DNA of 64,000 nucleotides from Methylocystis sp. IM3 (GCF_038070105.1 NZ_JBBPBZ010000002.1:3206501-3270500), one strand, 5' to 3'; positions 7,622 to 17,240 are shown, numbered from the stretch's first letter. The notes: generated by a model not told the origin, from the sequence alone. Made by a program: numbers and translations.

Positions 7622-9594
7622 TCCGCCGCCTCCGGCATCGCCGCGGCCGGGGCGCGGCGCGCCACGCCGATTCTCAAGCGCCGGTCGGCGAGGGAGCAGG
7701 CGCCGCCGAACGCCATGACCAGCGCGCCGATCCAGATCAAGGTCACGAGCGGTTTCCAGTAGAGCCGCGCGTCGATCGTCCCGTCGGGATGGGAGTCGCC
7801 GATCGCGGCGTAAACCTGCCCCAGGCCCAGCGTCACGATGCCGGCCTCGGATCGCTGCATCTTGCGCGCCTGATAGAACCGCTTGGCCGGCTCGATCTCG
7901 GCGAGCGTCCTGTCGCCCGCGCGCACGGCCATCTGCGCGTAAATCTCCGAATAATTCGGCCCGTTGCGCGGAGCGATGGCTTCGATGGCGAGCTTGTAGG
8001 GGCCGACGTCGTAGAAATCGCCGGGCTTCATGGCGACGATGGTCTCGACGCCCCAGCCCGTCGCGGCGAGGCCGAGAAGCGTCAGCCCCATGCCGGCGTG
8101 GGAAATCGACGTGCCCCAGGCCGAGAGCGGCAGGCCGCGCAGCCGGGAGAAGACGGCGCCCGCCGAGGACGCGCGGAAGGCGGCGCGCTGGGCGATGTCG
8201 CTCACGCCGCCGACGACGAGATAAAGGGCGAGGCCCGCCGTGACGATGGAGAGGAAGGGCGTCCCGTAGAGAGCGCCAAAGGCCGCCGCCCCCAGCACGC
8301 CGACGGCGAAGGTGGCGCGCAGGCGCTGGAGCGCCGCCGGCAGGTCGCCGCGCTTCCAGGCGAGCATCTGGCCAATGGGCATGAGCACGGCGAGCGGAAG
8401 GGCGATCGGGATCAGCACCGTGTTGAAGAAGGGCGGGCCGACCGAAATCTTCTCGCCGGTGAGCGCCTCGAGCGCCAGCGGATAGAGCGTGCCGACGACG
8501 ACCGTCGCGCAGGCGGCCGAGAGCAGCAGATTGTTCACGACGAGCGCGCCCTCGCGCGAGATCGGCGAGAACAGCCCGCCGACCGGCAGCGCCCCCGCCC
8601 GCAGGGCGAAGAGCGCCAGCGCGCCGCCGATGAAGAAGACCAGAATGCCGAGGATGAAGACGCCGCGATCGGGATCGCTGGCGAAGGCGTGCACGGAGGT
8701 GAGCACGCCCGAACGCACCAGGAAGGTGCCGAGCAGCGAGAGCGAAAAGGCCAGGATCGACAGGAAGATCGTCCAGACCTTGAGGGCCTCGCGCTTCTCC
8801 ATCACCGCCGCGCTGTGGATGAGCGCCGTGCCGGCGATCCAGGGCATGAGCGAGGCGTTCTCGACCGGGTCCCAGAACCAGAAGCCGCCCCAGCCGAGCG
8901 TGTAATAGGCCCAGTAGGAGCCCATGGCGATGCCGAGCGTCAGCGCCACCCAGGCAAAGAGCGTCCACGGCCGCGCGAAGCGCGCCCAGGCGGCGTCGAT
9001 GCGCCCGCCGATCAGCGCCGCCGCCGCGAAGGAGAAGACGATCGAGAAGCCGACATAGCCGAGATAGAGCAGCGGCGGGTGGATCGCGAGGCCGGGGTCC
9101 TGAAGGATCGGGTTGAGGTCGCGTCCCTCCCACGGCGGCTGATCGACGCGCGCGAAGGGATTGGAGGTGAGCAGGATGAACAGCAGGAAGGCCGCGCCGA
9201 GCAGGCCCTGCACGGAAAGCGCGTCGGCGCGGAGCCTGTCCGGCATGGACGAAGCGAAAATCGCGATCAGGGCGCCGCAGAGCGAGAGCACCAGCACCCA
9301 CAGGAGCATGGAGCCTTCGTGATTCCCCCACACGCCGGAGATTTTGTAGATGAACGGCTTCAGCGAGTGCGAATTCTCGATGACGTTCACGAGCGAGAAG
9401 TCGGAGACGACATGCGCGTAGGTGAGCGCGCCATAGGCGAGCGCGACGAAGAGGAACTGTGCGATCGCCGTCGGGCGCGCTACCCGCATCAGCCCCGCGT
9501 CGTCGAGGCGCGCGCCGGCGAAGGGCACGGCGAACTGCATGAGCGCCAGAGCCAGGGCGAGAACGAGGGCGTAATGTCCGGTTTCGACGATCAT
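7618..9594 (-). CDS. ccmF: Haem lyase/cytochrome c-type biogenesis protein CcmF (CycK)
   Basis: A 658-residue polytopic inner-membrane protein with the haem-handling tryptophan-rich WWD motif WGGFWFWDPVENAS (around residues 230-245) and many transmembrane helices. CcmF takes haem from holo-CcmE and ligates it to apocytochrome c with CcmH and CcmI. Length is normal for the family. I chose the ATG at 9594 (MIVETGHYAL), the usual N-terminus; an ATG at 9609 would add five residues. It overlaps ccmH by four bases and follows ccmE by about 70 bases. ccmABCD and ccmG are not in this window. Confidence 0.95.
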   Translation of the reverse strand: MIVETGHYALVLALALALMQFAVPFAGARLDDAGLMRVARPTAIAQFLFVALAYGALTYAHVVSDFSLVNVIENSHSLKPFIYKISGVWGNHEGSMLLWVLVLSLCGALIAIFASSMPDRLRADALSVQGLLGAAFLLFILLTSNPFARVDQPPWEGRDLNPILQDPGLAIHPPLLYLGYVGFSIVFSFAAAALIGGRIDAAWARFARPWTLFAWVALTLGIAMGSYWAYYTLGWGGFWFWDPVENASLMPWIAGTALIHSAAVMEKREALKVWTIFLSILAFSLSLLGTFLVRSGVLTSVHAFASDPDRGVFILGILVFFIGGALALFALRAGALPVGGLFSPISREGALVVNNLLLSAACATVVVGTLYPLALEALTGEKISVGPPFFNTVLIPIALPLAVLMPIGQMLAWKRGDLPAALQRLRATFAVGVLGAAAFGALYGTPFLSIVTAGLALYLVVGGVSDIAQRAAFRASSAGAVFSRLRGLPLSAWGTSISHAGMGLTLLGLAATGWGVETIVAMKPGDFYDVGPYKLAIEAIAPRNGPNYSEIYAQMAVRAGDRTLAEIEPAKRFYQARKMQRSEAGIVTLGLGQVYAAIGDSHPDGTIDARLYWKPLVTLIWIGALVMAFGGACSLADRRLRIGVARRAPAAAMPEAAE

Positions 9595-9667
9595 GAGCGG
9601 TTGCCCCATCGAGTGGCGCCGTCTCCCGCGTCATGGCCGGGCCTGCCCCGGCCAATTACGCAAAGAG

Positions 9668-10105
9668 TCACTTCTTTTCTCCCTGCCAAACGCCCTGCTT
9701 CTTGAGGGCGTCGGCCACGTCGCGCGGCATGTAGCGTTCGTCGTGCTTGGCGAGAACGCTGTCGGCCCTGAAGGCGCCGCCCGGCTGCAACTGGCCATCG
9801 ACGACGACGCCCTGCCCCTCGCGGAAGAGATCGGGCAGCAGGCCCGTATAGGTCACGTCGAGATCCTTCGTCCGGTCAGTGACGGCGAAGGAAATGTCAC
9901 GCCCTTTCCTGACGACGCTGCCTTCCTTGACCAGCCCGCCGATGCGCAGCCGCGCGCCGGGCGCGACCTGCTTCTGGGCGAGTTCCGAGGGCGTGTAGAA
10001 GAAGACGATATTGTCGCGCAGCGCAAACAGGATGAGGCCGGCGGCGAGGCCGAGCGCCGCCAGCGCCCCGATGATCAGCGTCAGTCTCTTGCCTTTTCGC
10101 GTCAT
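9668..10105 (-). CDS. ccmE: Periplasmic haem chaperone CcmE (CycJ)
   Basis: A 145-residue haem chaperone. A single N-terminal membrane anchor (about residues 9-29) is followed by the periplasmic OB-fold. The covalent haem-binding histidine lies in [11 protein letters not shown] near residue 122, with the conserved tyrosine four residues later. It receives haem from CcmC and passes it to CcmF. It sits between ccmI and ccmF in the same orientation, consistent with one transcript. Confidence 0.95.
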   Translation of the reverse strand: MTRKGKRLTLIIGALAALGLAAGLILFALRDNIVFFYTPSELAQKQVAPGARLRIGGLVKEGSVVRKGRDISFAVTDRTKDLDVTYTGLLPDLFREGQGVVVDGQLQPGGAFRADSVLAKHDERYMPRDVADALKKQGVWQGEKK

Positions 10106-10183
10106 GCTTCACGTCGCCTGATTTCCTCGCCCCGCCCCTCTTCCGCCGCGCGGAGGAGGGCCGCGAGCGGGCCGTTCGAGGGA

Positions 10184-11386
10184 TTATCCCCCGATGTCCA
10201 ATTCCCTCGCCAGCGCCTCGATGCGGGCGACCTCGGCTTCCTTGCCGGCGAGCGCCTTGCGCGCGTCGGCCACGGCCTTCCTGGCCTTTTCGGACTCGGA
10301 GAGGACGCTGTAGGCGCGGATGAGCCGCAGCCAGCCCTCGACGTCGTCGCCCTTGGTCTCGAGCCGCGTGGCGAGCCGGTCCACCATGCTGCGGATCATC
10401 GCCTCGCGCTGATCCGCCGGCATGGCGGCGATGGCCTTGCCCTGCTCGCCGCCTGGCGCTTGCGCCATGGGCGCCATGGGGGCCCGCGGCGCCTGGGCCA
10501 AGGGCGCCTGCGGCGCTTGCGCCAAGGGCGCCTGCGGCGCTTGCGCGAAGGGCGACTCGGGGGCCTCCCCCTCGCCGCGCAGCGTCGCGAGACGCTGTCT
10601 GACGGCGGAGAGATAGGGCGCGTCCGCCGGCGCCTCTGCCTCCATCTTCGAAAAGATGTCGATGGCCCGGTCCTTTTCGCCGGCCTGTTCGGCGGCGACG
10701 CCCAGATAGAAGCGGGCGGCGGGAAGGGCGGGATCGAGGGCGAGCGCCGCCTCGAACTCCTTTCGCGCCTCGGCCGTCACTTGGCCCTGCGCGACGATCA
10801 TGCGCGCCTGGCCCAGCGCCAGATGACGCTCGGCCGTCGCCCCGAGCAGCTTCAGGGCCTGTTCATAGGCGCTGATCGCCGCCTCGCCCTGGCCGGTGCG
10901 CAGATAATAGGGGGCGACGACCTCATAGCCGCGGCCGTCCTCGGGATGCTCGCGCAAATGATGCTCGATGCGCGCCACGGCGCCGGCGAGATCGCCCTTT
11001 TCGGGCGCGGCGTCGAGACGCGCGGCCAGCGGCATGTCCGGCAGCGCCGACTTGCCGAGTCGCAAATAGATCGGGAGGGCGACGGAGGGAATGGCGACGA
11101 TGGCGGCGAGCGCGGCGATCAGCGCCGCCTTGCGGGAGCCGGCCGATCCGGTCTTCGGAGCGGCCTCGGCGCGCAGCAGGCGCCGCGCGGCTTCGGTCCG
11201 GGCGGCCTCGGCCTCGGCGGGATCGAGACGCCCCTCGTCGCGCTCGCGCTCGATTTCGGCGATCTGCTCCTCGAAGAAGGCGATGTCGGCGGCGCTGGCG
11301 TCCCTGGCCTCGCCCCGCATGGCGAGGGGCGCGAGCACCGCCATGACGGCGGCGCCGGTGAGAAGAGCGAAAACGAGCCAGATCAT
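10184..11386 (-). CDS. ccmI: Cytochrome c maturation factor CcmI (CycH)
   Basis: A 400-residue apocytochrome c chaperone. It has a first transmembrane segment at residues 1-22, a cytoplasmic leucine-zipper-like helix (residues 33-75), a second membrane segment (about 88-108) and a periplasmic TPR domain (about 125-270). A Pro/Ala/Gln linker of AQAPQAPL units then leads to a final helical domain, an unusual insertion encoded by tandem 24-base repeats. CcmI captures the C-terminus of apocytochromes for CcmF-CcmH. It is the first gene of the ccm operon; the divergent DUF2721 gene starts 97 bases away. Confidence 0.92.
   Translation of the reverse strand: MIWLVFALLTGAAVMAVLAPLAMRGEARDASAADIAFFEEQIAEIERERDEGRLDPAEAEAARTEAARRLLRAEAAPKTGSAGSRKAALIAALAAIVAIPSVALPIYLRLGKSALPDMPLAARLDAAPEKGDLAGAVARIEHHLREHPEDGRGYEVVAPYYLRTGQGEAAISAYEQALKLLGATAERHLALGQARMIVAQGQVTAEARKEFEAALALDPALPAARFYLGVAAEQAGEKDRAIDIFSKMEAEAPADAPYLSAVRQRLATLRGEGEAPESPFAQAPQAPLAQAPQAPLAQAPRAPMAPMAQAPGGEQGKAIAAMPADQREAMIRSMVDRLATRLETKGDDVEGWLRLIRAYSVLSESEKARKAVADARKALAGKEAEVARIEALARELDIGG
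10499..10546. repeat. Two perfect 24-base tandem repeats within ccmI
   Basis: The unit at 10499-10522 is repeated exactly at 10523-10546, with degenerate copies on both sides (about 10460-10560). In the minus-strand frame each unit encodes the eight residues AQAPQAPL, forming the flexible linker of CcmI. In-frame 24-base units can expand or contract by slippage without breaking the gene. Confidence 0.8.
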
Positions 11387-11482
11387 GGGGGCTGTTTAAA
11401 GCTTTGAGGCCCGCTTTGAAAGAAAAATGCGGGCGCCGCCGCTCGTCGCCGAAAATAGCGCGACCGAGAGGACCAGTATATC

Positions 11483-12001
11483 ATGGCCGCGCCTGTCCCC
11501 CAGTCCACGGCCGCCATGTCCTTCGACCTTCAGACCCCCTCGATCGAACAGCTCTCCAACGTCATCTCGCAGGTCACGGGACCTGCTTTTCTGCTCGCCG
11601 CCGAGGCGCAATTGCTCAGCGTCCTCATCTCGCGCCTCGATCGCCTCGTCGACCATTCGCGCGAACTCGCCGCGCGCGGGGACGACGACGCGCGCGATCA
11701 GCACAGAGCCGAGCTCCCGGTCCTGCGCCGCCGCGCGATGCTGCTGCACCGCTCGATCTATTGGGGCGTCGCGAGCTGCGTCGTCACCAGCCTTCTGGTC
11801 ATTCTCGGATTCGTCGCGGCCTTCGCCCGCGTCCGTCACGAATATGGCGCGGGCTTTCTGTTCATCGTCGCCATGGCGCTGTTCACCATGGCGCTCGTCG
11901 CCTTCGGCCAGGAGGTGCGCCTCGGCTATACCGAAATCGACGCCCACGCCCTGCTCATGCGCAAGAAGAGGTGGGGGCCGAATCTGACCGGCGACGAGTA
12001 G
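11483..12001 (+). CDS. DUF2721 domain membrane protein
   Basis: A 172-residue integral membrane protein of the DUF2721 family, whose function is unknown. An N-terminal hydrophobic stretch (about residues 30-50) is followed by a charged loop (residues 52-85, rich in Asp and Arg) and two clear transmembrane helices (about 91-113 and 122-143). The ATG at 11483 is used; an ATG at 11516 (MSFDLQ) is also possible, and a GAGAGG lies upstream of the first. It is divergent from ccmI and convergent with purB, so it probably forms its own transcription unit. Confidence 0.78.
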   Translation: MAAPVPQSTAAMSFDLQTPSIEQLSNVISQVTGPAFLLAAEAQLLSVLISRLDRLVDHSRELAARGDDDARDQHRAELPVLRRRAMLLHRSIYWGVASCVVTSLLVILGFVAAFARVRHEYGAGFLFIVAMALFTMALVAFGQEVRLGYTEIDAHALLMRKKRWGPNLTGDE

Positions 12002-12009
12002 CGCGCCCC

Positions 12010-13317
12010 TTACGCCGCGCCGAAGACGCGGCGGAAGACCGTGTCCACATGCTTGAAGTGGTAGGAGAGGTCGAAAAGCTCGTCGAGCTCGGCGGGCGAG
12101 AGTTTTGCGCTGACGTCCGGGTCCTGGCCCAGCAGCGTGCGGAAGTCCCCCTCGCCGCGCCAGACCGGCATGGCGTTCCTTTGCACCATGGCGTAGGCGT
12201 CCTCGCGAGAGACGCCCTTTTGCGTCAACGCCAGCAGGACGCGCTGGGAATGCACGAGCCCGCCGAGCCGGTCGAGATTCTTCTGCATGTTCTCGGGATA
12301 GACGAGCAGGTTCTCGATCACGCCGGTGAGCCGCGCGAGCGCGAAATCGAGCGTCACCGTGGCGTCCGGGCCGATCATGCGCTCCACCGAGGAATGGGAG
12401 ATGTCGCGCTCGTGCCAGAGCGCCACATTTTCCATCGCCGGAAACGCCATGCCGCGCACGAGGCGGGCGAGGCCGGTCAGATTTTCGGTGAGCACCGGAT
12501 TGCGCTTGTGCGGCATGGCCGAGGAGCCCTTCTGGCCGGCCGAGAAATATTCCTCGGCCTCCAGCACCTCGGTGCGCTGGAGATGGCGGATTTCGGTGGC
12601 GAGGCGCTCCACCGAAGAGGCGACGACGGCGAGCGTCGCGAAGAAGGCCGCATGGCGGTCGCGCGGAATGACCTGGGTCGACACCGGCTCCGGGACGAGG
12701 CCCATCTTGTGCGCGACATATTCCTCGACGCGGGGGTCGATATTGGCGAAGGTGCCGACGGCGCCCGAAATCGCGCAGGTGGCAACTTCCTTACGGGCCT
12801 GGACGAGGCGCTCGCGGGCGCGGGTAAATTCCGCATAGGCCTGCGCCATCTTGAGGCCGAAAGTGGTGGGTTCGGCGTGGATGCCGTGCGAGCGGCCGAT
12901 GGTCGGCGTGAATTTGTGCTCGAAGGCGCGCTTCTTGATCGCGGCGAGCAGGGCGTCGACGTCGGCGACGAGCAGATCGGCGGCGCGGGCGAGCTGCACA
13001 GCGAGGCAGGTGTCGAGCACGTCGGACGACGTCATGCCCTGATGCACGAAGCGCGAGTCCGGCCCGATGAATTCGGCGAGATGGGTGAGGAAGGCGATGA
13101 CGTCGTGCTTGGTCACGCGCTCGATCTCGTCGATGCGCGCCACGTCGAATTTGACGAAATCCGCCTTGTCCCAGATGTTCCTGGCGCTTTCCTTCGGGAT
13201 GACGCCGAGCTCGGCGAGAGCGTCGCAGGCATAGGCCTCGATCTCGAACCAGATGCGAAAGCGCGTCTGCGGCTCCCAGATCGTCGTCATTTCGGGTCGG
13301 GAATAGCGCGGGATCAT
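12010..13317 (-). CDS. purB: Adenylosuccinate lyase
   Basis: A 435-residue enzyme of the fumarase/aspartase superfamily. It cleaves SAICAR to AICAR and adenylosuccinate to AMP, two steps of purine synthesis in the cytoplasm. The superfamily signature GSSAMPHKRNPV lies near residues 263-274, and the N-terminus MIPRYSRPEM is typical for PurB of the short bacterial type. Also visible are the TSSDVLDT region (about 96-103) and GRSHGIHAEPTTFG (about 143-156), which carry catalytic-site residues in the family. Length is normal. Confidence 0.96.
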   Translation of the reverse strand: MIPRYSRPEMTTIWEPQTRFRIWFEIEAYACDALAELGVIPKESARNIWDKADFVKFDVARIDEIERVTKHDVIAFLTHLAEFIGPDSRFVHQGMTSSDVLDTCLAVQLARAADLLVADVDALLAAIKKRAFEHKFTPTIGRSHGIHAEPTTFGLKMAQAYAEFTRARERLVQARKEVATCAISGAVGTFANIDPRVEEYVAHKMGLVPEPVSTQVIPRDRHAAFFATLAVVASSVERLATEIRHLQRTEVLEAEEYFSAGQKGSSAMPHKRNPVLTENLTGLARLVRGMAFPAMENVALWHERDISHSSVERMIGPDATVTLDFALARLTGVIENLLVYPENMQKNLDRLGGLVHSQRVLLALTQKGVSREDAYAMVQRNAMPVWRGEGDFRTLLGQDPDVSAKLSPAELDELFDLSYHFKHVDTVFRRVFGAA

Positions 13318-13502
13318 GGGGGCCTCGGGAACGCTCTTGAAGGAACTGAGCCGGCGGCCTGCCGGCCTTCGGCCCTCCGGTTCGCAAATTCGCGGCGCAG
13401 GGTCAATCCGGCGCGGCCTTCGGGCAGGCGACTTCCCTCGCCGGGCCCGAAGGCTGCATAAAGGCGGGCGTTGCTGGAAGACGAGAGGCCTCGGGGCGCA
13501 TC

Positions 13503-14714
13503 ATGGTGACGGAAAAACTGGCGCGATTGCGGGCGGGGGCGGTCGAGGAGGGAAAGCGGCTCCTTGCGATCTTCCTCTACCTCTGGGTGATCCTCACCCT
13601 GCTGTCTCTCCATAAGGCGATCATCTTCAACGAGGATTTGCTCACCTACCAGCAGGGCTTCGCGCTGCTCAACGCCTTCGTTCTGGCCAAGGTCATCTTC
13701 TTCGGGCAGAAATTTCATCTCGGCGAGAGCCGCAAGGATGCGCCGGTCGCCCTGCCGGCCCTGATCAAGTCGGCGATCTTCGGCCTGCTGCTCGTCGCCT
13801 TTCACGTCGTCGAGGAGACGGTCATCGGCGTGATCCACGGCAAGCCGGCGCGGGAGGCGCTGCCGACGATCGGCGACGGCTCCTTGCAGGCCATCGTCAT
13901 GACGGCGATCATCGCCTCGGTCGGGCTCATCCCCTTTTTCGCCTTCGTCGAGCTCGGGCGCGTGCTGGGAACCGAGGAGCTGCGCGCGCTGCTCTTTGGC
14001 CCGCCGCGCGCGAAAGGCGCGCCAGGGGAGCATGTCGAGCGGCACTTTCTGAACTCGCAGACCGTGCGCGACGTGGTCATCGGAATGGCGGACGGATTGA
14101 CCGTGCCCTTCGCCCTTGCGGCGGGCATTTCGGCGGCGATCGCCTCGACCCGCATCGTGGTGACGGCGGGGCTCGCGGAGATCGTCGCGGGCGCAACGGC
14201 CATGGGGCTCGGCGGCTATCTCGCCGCGCGCAGCGACCACGAACATTTCCTCTCGGAGGAAAAGCGAGAATATGCGGAGGTCGAGAAGCTGCCCGAGCAG
14301 GAGCGCCGCGAGCTGCGCGAGATCTTCGCGGGATATGGGCTGGAGAAGCCGGAGGTCGACACGGTCGTCGCCTCGCTCTCCGCCGACAAGAAGCGCTGGG
14401 TCGATTTCATGATGCGCTTCGAGCTGGGGCTGGAGCGGCCGGACCCCAGGCGCGCGCCGGTCAGCGCGGCGACCATCGCCCTGGCCTACGCCATTGGCGG
14501 ACTCATTCCGCTCGCGCCCTACATCGTCGAGGACGACATCCGCCGCGCGCTCGTCCATTCGGCGATCCTCACCGGCGCGGCGCTGCTCATTTTCGGGGCG
14601 GTGAAGGGCCGGCTCACCGGGGTCGATCCGCTGAAGTCGGGCGCGCAGACCTTCCTCGTCGGCGGCCTCGCGGCGGGCGCGGCCTTTTATCTCGCCTCGC
14701 TGTTCGGCGGCTAG
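13503..14714 (+). CDS. VIT1/CCC1-type metal transporter with an extra N-terminal membrane domain
   Basis: A 403-residue membrane protein in two parts. Residues ~177-403 form a VIT1/CCC1 domain (iron/manganese transport): VVIGMADGLTVPFALAAG at 191-208, then a Glu-rich cytosolic helical region (about 246-285, SEEKREYAEVEKL) like the metal-binding segment of VIT proteins, then three more membrane helices. Residues ~1-170 form a separate domain with four hydrophobic segments (about 20-40, 52-67, 86-110, 125-150), recalling stand-alone small membrane proteins of rhizobia starting LYLWV...LH. I infer metal sequestration or export; the N-terminal role is unknown. The gene is divergent from purB. Confidence 0.75.
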   Translation: MVTEKLARLRAGAVEEGKRLLAIFLYLWVILTLLSLHKAIIFNEDLLTYQQGFALLNAFVLAKVIFFGQKFHLGESRKDAPVALPALIKSAIFGLLLVAFHVVEETVIGVIHGKPAREALPTIGDGSLQAIVMTAIIASVGLIPFFAFVELGRVLGTEELRALLFGPPRAKGAPGEHVERHFLNSQTVRDVVIGMADGLTVPFALAAGISAAIASTRIVVTAGLAEIVAGATAMGLGGYLAARSDHEHFLSEEKREYAEVEKLPEQERRELREIFAGYGLEKPEVDTVVASLSADKKRWVDFMMRFELGLERPDPRRAPVSAATIALAYAIGGLIPLAPYIVEDDIRRALVHSAILTGAALLIFGAVKGRLTGVDPLKSGAQTFLVGGLAAGAAFYLASLFGG

Positions 14715-14799
14715 CGTCCGGTTGCACGGAGCTTGCACCGGTCCCGCGAACTGGCGTCGCGCCCTCGCGCCGCCCATATGAAGATTCTCTGGAGGCCCC

Positions 14800-16041
14800 A
14801 TGCAGACAGCGGATGCGATGGTTCTCGGCGCCGGCATGGTCGGCGTCTCGGCGGCGCTGCATCTTCAGGCGCGCGGGCGCGACGTCGTCCTCGTCGACAG
14901 GCGCGGCGCGGGTCTCGAGACGAGCTTCGGCAACGCCGGGCTCATCGAGCGCTCCTCGATCTTTCCCTATCTCTTCCCGCGCGACCCGAGGCGGCTCGTC
15001 AAATACGCGCTGAACCTGCTCCCCGAAGCGCATTATCACCTGACCGCCGTGCCCTCGGTCGCGCCCTGGCTGATGCGCTACTGGCGGGCGAGCGCGCCCG
15101 AGCGCGTGCAAAAGAGCATCGCCGGCCGGCGCCCGCTGATCGAGCGCAGTCTCGTCGAGCACGAGGCGCTTATCCAGCAGGCGGGCGCGGGGCGGCTCAT
15201 CCGCCACACGGGCTGGATCAAGCTTTTTCGCAGCAAGGAGACGCTGGAGCATGGCGTCGCCGACGCGGAGAAGCTGCGCGCCTATGACCTCCATATCGAC
15301 ATTCTCGACGAGAAGGGCGTCGCCGCGCGCGAGCCGCATCTCGCAGCCGTCGCGGGCGGCGTGCATTACCGCGACACCGCCTCTGTGAGCGATCCCGGCG
15401 CGCTCGCCAAGGCCTATGCCGATCTCTTTCTCGCGCGCGGCGGGCGCTTCGTCGCGGCCGACGCGCTGACGCTCGAAGAGGAGCCGGACGGGCGCTGGAG
15501 CGTGATGGGGCCGCAGGGGCGCATCGCCGCGCCGGACGCCGTTCTCGCGCTCGGCCCCTGGTCCGACCAGATTTTCCGCCGTTACGGCTACCAGATGCCC
15601 TTCGGCTTCAAGCGCGGCTACCACATGCATTACGCGCCGCAGCCGGGGGCGCGGCTCGAGCACCCGATTCTCGACGCCGACAATGGCTATCTTCTGGCCC
15701 CCATGGACAGGGGGATCAGGCTGACGAGCGGCGCGGAATTCGCGCCGCGCGACGCGCCGCCGACGCCGGTGCAGATCGACCGCTGCGAGCCGATCGCCCG
15801 CGCGCTCTTCCCGCTCGGAGCCGCGCTCGACCGCGCGCCCTGGAAAGGCGCCCGCCCCTGCCTGCCGGACATGTTGCCGGTGCTGGGACCCGCGCCCCGC
15901 CACAAGGGACTGTGGTTCGACTTCGGCCACGCCCATCATGGCCTGACCCTCGGCCCCGTCTCCGGGCGCCTGCTCGCCGAAATGATGACCGGGGAGACGC
16001 CCTTCACCGATCCCGCCCCCTATCGGGCCGACCGCTTCTAG
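14800..16041 (+). CDS. FAD-dependent oxidoreductase, D-amino-acid dehydrogenase (DadA)-like
   Basis: A 413-residue DAO-family flavoprotein. The Rossmann FAD motif VLGAGMVGVSAALHL spans residues 8-22, followed by the acidic residue of VLVDRR. The C-terminal motif GLWFDFGHAHHGLTLGP (about 367-383) is typical of DadA-type D-amino-acid dehydrogenases. Relatives oxidise D-amino acids or related amines and pass electrons to quinone; the substrate is not determined. It is a single gene between the VIT fusion and an acyltransferase, with 85-base gaps on both sides. Confidence 0.85.
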   Translation: MQTADAMVLGAGMVGVSAALHLQARGRDVVLVDRRGAGLETSFGNAGLIERSSIFPYLFPRDPRRLVKYALNLLPEAHYHLTAVPSVAPWLMRYWRASAPERVQKSIAGRRPLIERSLVEHEALIQQAGAGRLIRHTGWIKLFRSKETLEHGVADAEKLRAYDLHIDILDEKGVAAREPHLAAVAGGVHYRDTASVSDPGALAKAYADLFLARGGRFVAADALTLEEEPDGRWSVMGPQGRIAAPDAVLALGPWSDQIFRRYGYQMPFGFKRGYHMHYAPQPGARLEHPILDADNGYLLAPMDRGIRLTSGAEFAPRDAPPTPVQIDRCEPIARALFPLGAALDRAPWKGARPCLPDMLPVLGPAPRHKGLWFDFGHAHHGLTLGPVSGRLLAEMMTGETPFTDPAPYRADRF

Positions 16042-16126
16042 GGGGCGCAAGCTTCACATTGGCGTCATGATCTGAAACTGTCGGGCCTTGGCCCGAATCG
16101 CGCCCGACGGCGCCCGTGGAAAGATC

Positions 16127-17239
16127 ATGCGCGCGGCGGAAAGACTAGCCTATATCGACGGATGGCGCGTCATCGCCATCCTTCTCGTTTTCGCTGACCA
16201 TCTCGGCATGAACAGGGAGATCGGCGCCTTTTACGAAAGAAGCGCGTTCGGCGTCCTCTCCCAATATGGCGAGACCGGCGTCTTCATCTTCTTCTTCATC
16301 AGCGGCTATGTCGTCAGCCTGACCTCCTTGCGGGAGGTCGAGCGAACCGGCGGCTTTTCGGCTCCGGCCTTCTATGCGCGGCGGTTCTTCCGCATCGTCC
16401 CGCCCTTGATGCTCTATCTCGCGGCGCTGATGGGCCTCGCCCTTGCGGGCGTCATCGAGTTTTCGCCCGTAAACTTCGTCAGCGCGGCGCTTTATCTGTG
16501 CAATTCCACGGCGCCCGGCGTCTCCTGCGACTGGTATGTCGGCCACACATGGAGCCTCGCCTTCGAGGAGCAGTTCTACTGCCTCTTTCCAGCGGCCTTC
16601 GCCTGGATGACGCTGGGGAAGGCCCCGCGTCCGACCCTGGCGGCGGCGGCGCTCGCCTTCGCCGCCCTGCCTTTCGTCTTCACCATCTGGTGGATCGGCA
16701 AGATCGGCTGCCTCATCGCCTATGCTCTGTTCTTCGCCGGCTACGCCGCCGCGGCGCGCGGCGCGGCGATCCAGCGCCTTTTCGCGGATGTGCGCCTGCC
16801 GGCGTTCACCGTCGCCGCCCTCGTCGTTTTCATGCCGAGGAGCGTCGTCGCCTCTTTCGGGGATGACGAAGCCATGCGGGCGGAGCTGATCGCGTGGTTC
16901 CGGCTGGCCTATGTCGGGGCCATTCCCGTCCTCGTCCTGCTGTCGGGCGCGGCGGAGAGTCCCTTGCGCAAGGCCCTGTCGATCGGCGCGCTCGCGGGGC
17001 TCGGCCGGGCGAGTTATTCCATTTATCTCTGGCAGCAGCTCTGCAACGGACCGGTCTTCAACGGTCTCGGCGTCGCCGCGCAATTCGCCCTGATCGGCGG
17101 CGCGATCCTGTTTTGTCTCGGCCTGTTCCGCATCGAACTCAAGCTGATCGGCCTCGGGCAGGCGCTGTCCTCGCGCCTTCGGCGGCGCGGCGAAGAACAA
17201 GCGGCGGCGCCCGCTTTGGCGATGGACCCTGCGTCATGA
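16127..17239 (+). CDS. Acyltransferase 3 family membrane protein
   Basis: A 370-residue protein of the acyltransferase 3 (OafA/NodX-like) family, integral membrane enzymes that O-acylate sugars, lipopolysaccharide or peptidoglycan. The opening RLAYIDGWRVIAILLVFADH carries the characteristic early Arg and the catalytic-type histidine of the first helix. About ten transmembrane segments follow, with GHTWSLAFEEQFYCLFP near residue 140, the second family hallmark. The ATG at 16127 is chosen because it starts next to the first conserved block; a TTG at 16088 would add 13 residues. The acceptor molecule is unknown. Confidence 0.85.
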   Translation: MRAAERLAYIDGWRVIAILLVFADHLGMNREIGAFYERSAFGVLSQYGETGVFIFFFISGYVVSLTSLREVERTGGFSAPAFYARRFFRIVPPLMLYLAALMGLALAGVIEFSPVNFVSAALYLCNSTAPGVSCDWYVGHTWSLAFEEQFYCLFPAAFAWMTLGKAPRPTLAAAALAFAALPFVFTIWWIGKIGCLIAYALFFAGYAAAARGAAIQRLFADVRLPAFTVAALVVFMPRSVVASFGDDEAMRAELIAWFRLAYVGAIPVLVLLSGAAESPLRKALSIGALAGLGRASYSIYLWQQLCNGPVFNGLGVAAQFALIGGAILFCLGLFRIELKLIGLGQALSSRLRRRGEEQAAAPALAMDPAS

Positions 17240-17240
17240 C

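Noticed and set aside
14714..14745. CCGG/TGCA inverted repeat after the VIT fusion as a terminator
   Set aside because: The arms CCGG-TGCA pair only with a bulge and no T run follows on either strand.
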